This document shows positions 1-4,506 of a DNA stretch of 6,654 bases, piece after piece. The DNA is from an uncultured Actinomyces sp. (GTDB lineage: Bacteria; Actinomycetota; Actinomycetes; Actinomycetales; Actinomycetaceae). A program made the translations under genes and the position numbers. The stretch lies in NCBI GenBank assembly GCA_915069725.1, contig CAJZFF010000096.1:1-6654 (forward strand), written 5' to 3'. Below the pieces are notes generated by a model. The model was not told the origin of the DNA and searched no databases. It saw only the letters and a list, made by a program, of their open reading frames with translations. Each line of letters opens with the position of its first letter. The first letter of the stretch is position 1.

Positions 1-1815
1 GCTGCGGATGCCGACGGCTCTGGCGAGGCCGGCGACGAGCAGGACACAGACGAGCCTGCCGAGGACTCCAACGCGGCTGAGACTGCCGCCGAGCCCGATG
101 CAGACCCGGAAGACGCCGCTGGCGAAGCTCAGGAGCCGCGCCCCGATGACTCGGGTGACGAGGCAGAGGACGGCGCTGAGGATGCCGGCTCTGGCGAAGC
201 CGGTGTCGAGCCGGAGACAGAGGAACCTGCTGAGGATTCCGAGGACTCCGAAGACGTTGAGGGCGACGAGGCTGAGAGCCCGGATTCGGAGGATCCGCAC
301 GTCGAGGACGCCGCCGTCGACGAGGCTGCCGATGAGCACGGTGTGGAGTCTGCTGAAGCGGCCGAGGAACCGGGGACTGAAGAGCCTGCCGAGGATTCCG
401 AGGACTCCGACGAGGCTGAGACCGCCGTCGATCCTGGTGCAGAGACCGCAACCGATGAGGCTGCGGACTCCGACAACAACGACATGACCGTCCTCGCCAC
501 CGCCTCGCAGCGGCACGAGGTCGACTCGGCTGACACGACTGATTTCATGGCTTCAGCCCAGTCCGCGGCTGTGACCTCCGGCTGGACAGCGGGCTCGGCC
601 GAGTCGGTGGCCTTCCCCGTGCCTCCGCCGCCGTCGGCCGAGGACATCGCCGCCTGGGCCGAGACCCCCAGTGGGGCGCCGTCGGGCTTCTCCGCCGCTC
701 AGCCGGCCGTGGAGCTGGACATGTTCGGCCCCCAGATGATGGCCCAGATGCCGCCTCCCCAGCAGAAGCAGCCGGCGAAATCCAGCAGTGGTCGCCTGAT
801 CGCGATCATCGTGGTCCTCCTGCTCGTCATCGTCGGCGGAGGCGGCCTGTGGGCCGGCAGCCACTTCGCCAACAAGGACAAGAGTGAGGACACCTCCCAG
901 AACAAGGCCGACAGCGACGGGGGTGAGGACGGCAAGCAGAACGGTCAGGCCGACGCCGCGGCCACGTCGACCGCCGCGGCCCTGCCCTCGGGCGCGGTCA
1001 AGGCCTGCTCCAGCATGCCGACCTTCACGATCACCTCGGTGGAGGACGGCCAGGGTGAGCTCAAGGTCCACGGCAACATGGCGACCTCCTGCGCCGAGGG
1101 CGACTTCCTGGCCGGATCGTCCAGCCAGGTCCTCGTCTACAGCTCCACCAGCCCTACCGGCGGCGCCGACGTTGACCACCTTGTGGCCTCGGGAACCTTC
1201 GACCTCTCCAGCGACCCGCTCATCATCCCCAACGGCGGACGGGCGGTGACGCTGCGCTTCGGCGAGCAGCACTACTTCCGCACCGCCAAGGACCTCGACC
1301 TCAAGGGCCTGACGGTCCGGCCCTCCTTCGACCGCGGCAGCTCATCGACCGCCACCGCGAAGAGTTCGACGAACTCCGCGATGACCATCGCCTCCTCCGC
1401 GAGCTCCAACGCCAACCAGGAGGCGCAGGACGAGCAGGCCGCCGGAGACGCCATCCAGTGGCAGATCAAGCACGACTACCCCATCGTCATGAACAGCTTG
1501 CGGGGCAAGTGGACCCCGCAGCTGTCCTCCAAGCAGGTGGGGCTCGTGGTCGACGGGCAGACCTGGACCAAGCGCTTGATCCTCGCCGAGTACCTCAAGA
1601 CGCAGCAGGCCAACCCGAAGGCCGTCATCATCGACACCAGCCAGTGGCCGGTCTACGACACCGCCGGCTGGTGGGTGACCCTGCAGGGTGATTCCTACTC
1701 CGACGGCGACCAGGCCAACGCCTGGTGCGACGCCCAGGGCTATGACTCCGACCACTGCCTGGCCAAGCGCATGGAGTCCAGCGGGTCGCCTCAGGGCACC
1801 ACCAAGTCCCGCTGA
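1..1815 (+). CDS. Single-pass membrane protein with acidic repeat domain and secreted cysteine-containing C-terminal region (5' end missing)
   Basis: The frame is open from the first base, so the gene begins upstream of the window; 604 codons plus stop are visible. Codons 1-160 are extremely acidic (about 70 of 160 are Asp/Glu) and built from imperfect repeats. A Pro/Ala/Gln-rich segment follows (about codons 200-260), then a basic KSSSGR stop before one hydrophobic helix at about codons 266-289 (LIAIIVVLLLVIVGGGG...). The positive-inside rule suggests the acidic part is cytoplasmic and the rest is outside. The outer part has a charged linker, a beta-rich looking segment with Cys at codons 336 and 364, a Ser-rich spacer (about 447-470), and a C-terminal segment (about 480-590) with WTPQLSSKQVG, a WWVTLQG strand and Cys at 576 and 586. 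The C-terminal segment resembles, from memory, domains at the ends of actinobacterial membrane proteins including some Ser/Thr kinases; this is inference. An unseen N-terminal catalytic domain is possible. Function unknown. Confidence 0.85.
   Translation, partial: AADADGSGEAGDEQDTDEPAEDSNAAETAAEPDADPEDAAGEAQEPRPDDSGDEAEDGAEDAGSGEAGVEPETEEPAEDSEDSEDVEGDEAESPDSEDPHVEDAAVDEAADEHGVESAEAAEEPGTEEPAEDSEDSDEAETAVDPGAETATDEAADSDNNDMTVLATASQRHEVDSADTTDFMASAQSAAVTSGWTAGSAESVAFPVPPPPSAEDIAAWAETPSGAPSGFSAAQPAVELDMFGPQMMAQMPPPQQKQPAKSSSGRLIAIIVVLLLVIVGGGGLWAGSHFANKDKSEDTSQNKADSDGGEDGKQNGQADAAATSTAAALPSGAVKACSSMPTFTITSVEDGQGELKVHGNMATSCAEGDFLAGSSSQVLVYSSTSPTGGADVDHLVASGTFDLSSDPLIIPNGGRAVTLRFGEQHYFRTAKDLDLKGLTVRPSFDRGSSSTATAKSSTNSAMTIASSASSNANQEAQDEQAAGDAIQWQIKHDYPIVMNSLRGKWTPQLSSKQVGLVVDGQTWTKRLILAEYLKTQQANPKAVIIDTSQWPVYDTAGWWVTLQGDSYSDGDQANAWCDAQGYDSDHCLAKRMESSGSPQGTTKSR
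7..450 (+). repeat. Degenerate tandem repeats encoding an acidic Glu/Asp/Ser/Pro/Ala domain
   Basis: Three related units are anchored on the codons for E-P-A-E-D-S at about 52-69, 223-240 and 382-399, which gives spacings of 171 and 159 bases (57 and 53 residues). A 20-base stretch is identical at 232-251 and 391-410. Unit one and unit three also share the following A-E-T-A segment and a D-P-like continuation. All spacings are multiples of three, so the repeats expand or contract without breaking the frame. They probably continue to the left of the window. Confidence 0.7.
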
Positions 1816-1846
1816 GGCCTGAGCCGGCTCCCCGAGAAACGTGGAC

Positions 1847-1877
1847 GGCCCTCCTGAGCAGGCTGCTCAGGGGGGCC
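1847..1877. terminator. Intergenic hairpin terminator between convergent genes
   Basis: The arms 1847-1860 and 1864-1877 form a 14-bp stem with a single T-G wobble and a three-base GGC loop. It lies 32 bases after the stop of the upstream plus-strand gene and 20 bases from the end of the convergent minus-strand GH3 gene, so it can serve both. No T-run follows on either strand, which is common for actinobacterial terminators. Confidence 0.75.
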
Positions 1878-1896
1878 GATGCGCTGCCGGCGCGCT

Positions 1897-3210
1897 TCAG
1901 GACTGAAGGCCGCCCTTGAGGGCCAGCACCCGAGTGGCCGACTCATCGACCCGCGCCGCGAAGGCCGGGTCGGACTGGGCGGCGGCGATGATGGCCTTGA
2001 CCATGTCCGCGGCCACCGTCGGGTCCGCTGAGGCCAGCACGATGTCGCAGCCGGCCCGGATCGCCCGCACGGCCCGATCTCCCGCGCTCACGTCCTGGAC
2101 CTGGACGGCGGCGGAGACGTCGTCGGTGATGACCACCCCGGAGAAGCCCATCTGCGTGCGCAGCATGTCGGTGACGATCGTCGAGGAGAAGATCGCCGGG
2201 GCCGAAGGGTCGATGAGGGAGTACGTCGCCGAGGAGACCATGATGACCTGCGCACCGGCCGCGATGGCGTTGGAGAAGACGCCGACGGCGGCGTCGGGCA
2301 GACGGTTCGTGGTGGAGTCGACGACGCCCGCTGAGGTGTCCGTGTTGTCCTTCACCCGCCCCAGTCCCGGGAAGTGCTTGTAGGTGGGGATGACCTTCGA
2401 GGCCTGCATCCCCTCGGCGAAGGCCCCAGCCTGGGAGGAGACTGTGGCGGCGTCGTGCCCGTACTCCCGCCCCCAGCGGCCGATGGGCTCGTTGGTGGTC
2501 GGTCGGTCGATGTCGACCAGGTCGACCACCGGGGCCAGGTTCATGTTGACCCCGACGTCGGCCAGCTCCTTGCCCCAGGTGCGCGCCGAGGCCACCAGCT
2601 GGTCGCGCGGCTGGGCCGACTGGTCCAGCGCCGAGGGGATGTCGGAGAAGCCCGATCCGGTCAGGACCTGGACCTCGCCGCCCTCCTGATCGGTGGCCAC
2701 GAGCATCGGGGTGGTGTGGGTCGTGCCCGGGCCGACCTTGGAGGTGAAGGAGCTGATGACCTTCTGGGTCGCCTGGCTGCCCGCGGTGGTGCGCCCGGCG
2801 ATGAAGATGTTGCCGACATGGTGGGTGTCGACGGCCTCGTTGGAGGACTGCTTGGGGGCTTGGGCGTCCACCCCGACCATCATGAGCTGGCCGACCTTCT
2901 CCTCCAGGCTCCAGCCCGCCAGCGCCCCGTCGGTGGCTGTCGCGGTGGCCGACGCCGTCGCGTTCGCGGTGGGCGAGGGGGCGGCGCTCGACGCCGCCGG
3001 CTCCGGGGCCTTGGGCTTCGCGCTGGGAGAGGAGGAGCCGGCCGACGAGGAGCCGGGGATGAGGGAGCATCCCGCCAGGGACCCGGCGCCCATCAGGGCC
3101 GCCAGGAGCACCGGTCGTCGACTCATGTGGTGCTGCGGGGACGTGCTCGGGTCGGCGGGGGCGGGAGTCTCCCCGGCATCCGGAGCTGCAGGCCGATGAC
3201 GGTCGTTCAT
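1897..3210 (-). CDS. Glycoside hydrolase family 3 lipoprotein (beta-N-acetylhexosaminidase-like)
   Basis: Numbered from the ATG at 3210 (437 aa). A leader with S-R-R-P-V-L-L (residues 30-36), a hydrophobic stretch and the lipobox L-A-G-C (Cys 48) indicates a Tat-type lipoprotein. A Ser/Ala/Pro/Thr linker spans about 49-94. The GH3 barrel follows: ATDQEGG (172-178), NLAPVVD (224-230), IGRWGREYG (about 243-251), KHFPG (278-282), and VVITDD with the expected nucleophile Asp 363. Family knowledge: such enzymes cleave beta-N-acetylglucosamine from glycans or muropeptides; here it would act at the outer membrane face. The length fits a single-domain NagZ-like enzyme. The NagZ Asp-Ser-His acid/base motif is replaced by Asn-Thr-Asp (289-291), so the exact activity is uncertain. 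Start choice: GTG at 3273 and ATG at 3126 are also in frame. ATG 3210 leaves an n-region before the twin arginines and lies just after a -10-like box; none of the three has a good ribosome binding site. The upstream metallopeptidase may share its transcript. Confidence 0.88.
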   Translation of the reverse strand: MNDRHRPAAPDAGETPAPADPSTSPQHHMSRRPVLLAALMGAGSLAGCSLIPGSSSAGSSSPSAKPKAPEPAASSAAPSPTANATASATATATDGALAGWSLEEKVGQLMMVGVDAQAPKQSSNEAVDTHHVGNIFIAGRTTAGSQATQKVISSFTSKVGPGTTHTTPMLVATDQEGGEVQVLTGSGFSDIPSALDQSAQPRDQLVASARTWGKELADVGVNMNLAPVVDLVDIDRPTTNEPIGRWGREYGHDAATVSSQAGAFAEGMQASKVIPTYKHFPGLGRVKDNTDTSAGVVDSTTNRLPDAAVGVFSNAIAAGAQVIMVSSATYSLIDPSAPAIFSSTIVTDMLRTQMGFSGVVITDDVSAAVQVQDVSAGDRAVRAIRAGCDIVLASADPTVAADMVKAIIAAAQSDPAFAARVDESATRVLALKGGLQS

Positions 3211-3217
3211 GCCGGCC

Positions 3218-3224
3218 ACACTAA
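3218..3224 (-). promoter_or_regulatory. Possible -10 box for a leaderless GH3 transcript
   Basis: Read on the minus strand, TTAGTGT lies seven bases before the ATG at 3210, which would place the transcription start at or next to the A of that ATG. The same TTAGTGT occurs as the proposed -10 box of the tRNA promoter at 3843-3849. No convincing -35 box is present at 16-18 bases upstream, so this is weak. It would account for the lack of a Shine-Dalgarno sequence. Confidence 0.2.
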
Positions 3225-3288
3225 GACAGGTCCCTGGGTGCTCGCGAGGTAATGACCCTGACGGTCTGTTCACGCACTGCGCGCGGCG

Positions 3289-3720
3289 CTACTCCCAGCC
3301 CAGCTCGTGGAGGCGCTCGTCGGGGATGCCGAAGTGGTGAGCCACCTCGTGAATGACAGTCACGGTGATCTCCTCCTCCAGCTCCTCGCGACTCGTGCAC
3401 CAGCGCTCCAACGGCCCGCGGAAGATGAGGATGCGGTCGGGCAGCACCATGGACCAGCCCTCGTCGCGCTCGGTCAGGGGGACGCCGTCGTACAGCCCCA
3501 GGAGCGTGGGCAGGCCGTCGTCGTCATAGTCCTCCTCGGTGAGCATCTCCGGATCGGGCTCGTCCTGAACGAGGACGACGACGTTATCCATCACCTCGGC
3601 CAGGTCCGCCGGGATCCGGTCGAGGGCGTCGCCGACGACGTCCTCGAAGTCCTGCTGCGACATCCTGACCGGCTGCGGCTCCCGGGGCCGGTCAGGCTCC
3701 TGCTGGTGCTGGTGGCTCAC
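3289..3720 (-). CDS. Small zincin-like metallopeptidase family protein (DUF1025 / PF06262 type)
   Basis: The protein has 143 residues from the GTG at 3720, or 124 from the in-frame ATG at 3663, where the conserved part (SQQDFEDVVGDALDRIP) begins. Neither start has a clear ribosome binding site. The signature is HEVAHHFGIPDERLHELGW near the C-terminus: H124, E125 and H128 form HExxH, followed by Gly 131, Asp 134 and His 138. This matches the minimal zinc metallopeptidase fold family often annotated as DUF1025 or 'metallopeptidase family protein'. Before it are an acidic segment (residues 53-69), the LYDGVPL segment and the strand ILIFRGPLERWC, also typical. There is no signal peptide or membrane helix, so it is probably cytoplasmic. 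The substrate is unknown; proteolysis has not been generally demonstrated for the family. It lies 78 bases upstream of the GH3 ATG (15 bases from the alternative GTG) on the same strand, so co-transcription is possible. The N-terminal 19 residues, rich in Gln, Pro and Arg, may be untranslated. Confidence 0.88.
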   Translation of the reverse strand: MSHQHQQEPDRPREPQPVRMSQQDFEDVVGDALDRIPADLAEVMDNVVVLVQDEPDPEMLTEEDYDDDGLPTLLGLYDGVPLTERDEGWSMVLPDRILIFRGPLERWCTSREELEEEITVTVIHEVAHHFGIPDERLHELGWE

Positions 3721-3819
3721 GGGACCAGCCTGCCAGACCGCCCGGCTCCGGCTCGGCAGTCCTCGCGGGCCGCAATCCCGCCGAAAACCGAGCGGTGAGG
3801 AGGGTCACGCTCCTGGGAT

Positions 3820-3849
3820 TTGCGCTGTGGAAGACTGTCCCCTTAGTGT
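3820..3849 (+). promoter_or_regulatory. Probable promoter of the tRNA cluster
   Basis: TTGCGC at 3820-3825 and TAGTGT at 3844-3849 are separated by 18 bases, a reasonable sigma-70-type match for a GC-rich organism. The -10 box ends about 40 bases before tRNA-Glu, which leaves a short 5' leader to be trimmed. The 3721-3819 stretch upstream, between this promoter and the divergent metallopeptidase gene, shows nothing else I can support. Confidence 0.45.
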
Positions 3850-3888
3850 TCATCCCGGTTCGAGGCGCGACGACGTCGAAGGCCCCTG

Positions 3889-3961
3889 GCCCCCATCGTC
3901 TAGCGGCCTAGGACCCCGCCCTTTCACGGCGGTAGCACGGGTTCGAATCCCGTTGGGGGTA
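3889..3961 (+). tRNA. tRNA-Glu (TTC anticodon)
   Basis: The acceptor arms GCCCCCA (3889-3895) and TGGGGGT (3954-3960) pair with a terminal G-T wobble, and A at 3961 is the discriminator base. The anticodon stem CCGCC/GGCGG encloses CTTTCAC, with anticodon TTC at 3923-3925. The T-loop is the normal TTCGAAT. CCA is not encoded (the next bases are CGG), so it must be added after transcription. It is first in a Glu-Asp-Phe cluster. Confidence 0.97.
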
Positions 3962-3974
3962 CGGATTCGCACAA

Positions 3975-3996
3975 GTGAATAACACAGTGAATTCAC
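3975..3996 (+). other. Small hairpin in the tRNA-Glu/tRNA-Asp spacer
   Basis: GTGAAT (3975-3980) can pair with ATTCAC (3991-3996) around a 10-base loop. The second arm is also part of the perfect DNA palindrome GTGAATTCAC (3987-3996). The spacer is only 38 bases long and AT-richer than its surroundings. It may help processing between the two tRNAs, or may be chance. Confidence 0.3.
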
Positions 3997-3999
3997 ACT

Positions 4000-4073
4000 G
4001 GCCTCGTGGCGCAGTTGGTTAGCGCGCCGCCCTGTCACGGCGGAGGTCGCGGGTTCAAGTCCCGTCGAGGTCG
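4000..4073 (+). tRNA. tRNA-Asp (GTC anticodon)
   Basis: The acceptor arms GGCCTCG (4000-4006) and CGAGGTC (4066-4072) pair with one G-T wobble, and G at 4073 is the discriminator, as expected for tRNA-Asp. The anticodon stem CCGCC/GGCGG encloses CTGTCAC, with GTC at 4034-4036. The T-loop is TTCAAGT. CCA is not encoded. It is the second gene of the cluster. Confidence 0.97.
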
Positions 4074-4081
4074 CGGAACGG

Positions 4082-4109
4082 TCGGTCCGATCAGAAATGG
4101 TCGGGCCGA
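4082..4109 (+). other. Hairpin in the tRNA-Asp/tRNA-Phe spacer
   Basis: TCGGTCCGA (4082-4090) pairs with TCGGGCCGA (4101-4109) over 9 bp with one T-G wobble, around a 10-base loop. Read another way, the arms are a near-exact 12-base direct repeat (4080-4091 and 4099-4110). No T-run follows, so a processing or pause structure is more likely than a full terminator, given that tRNA-Phe starts 11 bases later. Confidence 0.45.
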
Positions 4110-4120
4110 TTCCATCCCAC

Positions 4121-4193
4121 GGCTCTGTAGCTCAGTTGGTAGAGCGTTCGACTGAAAATCGAAAGGTCACCGGATCGACGCCGGTCGGAGCCA
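4121..4193 (+). tRNA. tRNA-Phe (GAA anticodon)
   Basis: The acceptor arms GGCTCTG (4121-4127) and CGGAGCC (4186-4192) pair with one T-G wobble, and A at 4193 is the discriminator. The anticodon stem TTCGA/TCGAA encloses CTGAAAA, with GAA at 4154-4156. The T-stem ACCGG/CCGGT encloses ATCGACG, so position 54 is A instead of the nearly invariant T (see findings). CCA is not encoded. It is the last gene of the cluster, followed after two bases by a terminator hairpin. Confidence 0.96.
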
Positions 4194-4237
4194 CTGCGAA
4201 AGGCCCGGAACCCACAAGGTTCCGGGCCTTCGCTCAT
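4190..4237 (+). repeat. 48-base direct repeat, copy 1 (tRNA-Phe end plus terminator)
   Basis: This stretch matches 6479-6526 at 47 of 48 positions (T4195 versus C6484), at an offset of 2289 bases. It includes the last four bases of tRNA-Phe, the whole terminator hairpin and the following TCAT. The two copies bracket the acs gene. Confidence 0.95.
4196..4233 (+). terminator. Terminator of the tRNA cluster
   Basis: The arms 4200-4212 and 4218-4230 form a 13-bp stem (AAGGCCCGGAACC with its complement) around the loop CACAA. After a bulged A at 4199, three more pairs follow (GCG 4196-4198 with CGC 4231-4233). It starts two bases after the mature tRNA-Phe end. Only a weak T-containing stretch (TCATTGTTGG) follows. 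Confidence 0.85.
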
Positions 4238-4389
4238 TGTTGGACGGGCGCCCGCCCGGGATCTGTGTCGCAGGTCCGCCTCCTGATGCGCAGGAGCGGT
4301 CGTCGGACGCATGGGCTGCGTCCTCATGGCGTCCCCCTCGCCGTTTCGGTCGCCAAGCAGGCCTTCATGATGGATGATTGCAGCCCACA

Positions 4390-4405
4390 TGTGTGCGACG
4401 CCACG
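4390..4405 (+). promoter_or_regulatory. Candidate CRP/GlxR-type operator upstream of acs
   Basis: TGTG (4390-4393), eight bases, then CACG (4402-4405) resembles the CRP-family consensus TGTG-N8-CACA with one mismatch in the core. It lies 102 bases upstream of the acs start. Known biology: acs genes are CRP controlled in Escherichia coli, and cAMP-responsive regulators control acetate metabolism in several actinobacteria. A short motif like this can arise by chance. Confidence 0.22.
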
Positions 4406-4494
4406 TTCGTGAGCGCCGAGAGCTCCGCACTCCACGCGGCCCGCACGCCACCGGACGACCCGCGCCGCGTAACGGCGCCATATCCATACTGCGC

Positions 4495-4501
4495 AAGGAG
4501 G
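4495..4501 (+). promoter_or_regulatory. Strong ribosome binding site that fixes the acs start
   Basis: AAGGAGG lies five bases before the ATG at 4507, an ideal Shine-Dalgarno match and spacing. It rules in this ATG over an in-frame ATG at 4378, which would add 43 arginine-rich residues with no family similarity. Confidence 0.9.
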
Positions 4502-4506
4502 ACGCC

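Larger units (their letters stand above)
4238..4506 (+). other. Leader and promoter region of acs
   Basis: This non-coding stretch lies between the tRNA terminator and acs. It holds a GC palindrome (CGGGCGCCCG, 4245-4254), a 7-bp hairpin GGACGCA/TGCGTCC with a 5-base loop (4305-4323), a CRP/GlxR-like element (4390-4405) and the ribosome binding site (4495-4501). TATCCAT/CATACT at about 4481-4490 resembles a -10 box but has no good -35 partner. I find no supportable small gene on either strand. Confidence 0.5.

Noticed and set aside
7..450. CRISPR-like array from the repeated GAGGA/CCGAGGA motifs
   Set aside because: The repeats are degenerate, coding, in frame, and have no regular spacers; they are protein repeats.
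553..1272. A 239-codon minus-strand frame and a 172-codon Ser-rich minus-strand frame (129-647) opposite the membrane protein gene
   Set aside because: They are antisense reflections of the biased acidic and Ala-rich codons; the plus-strand frame has the transmembrane helix and continuous coding to a terminator.
1943..3070. A 375-codon minus-strand frame overlapping the GH3 gene, and a 292-codon plus-strand frame opposite it (2374-3252)
   Set aside because: Both are Arg/Gly-rich or low-complexity shadows of the GH3 coding sequence without recognisable motifs.
4386..4393. CACATGTG palindrome as a separate operator
   Set aside because: It is eight bases long and overlaps the CRP-like site; there is too little information to call it.
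4378..4506. An upstream in-frame ATG at 4378 that would extend acs by 43 residues
   Set aside because: The added residues are Arg-rich and not Acs-like, and the ATG at 4507 has an ideal AAGGAGG at the correct distance.
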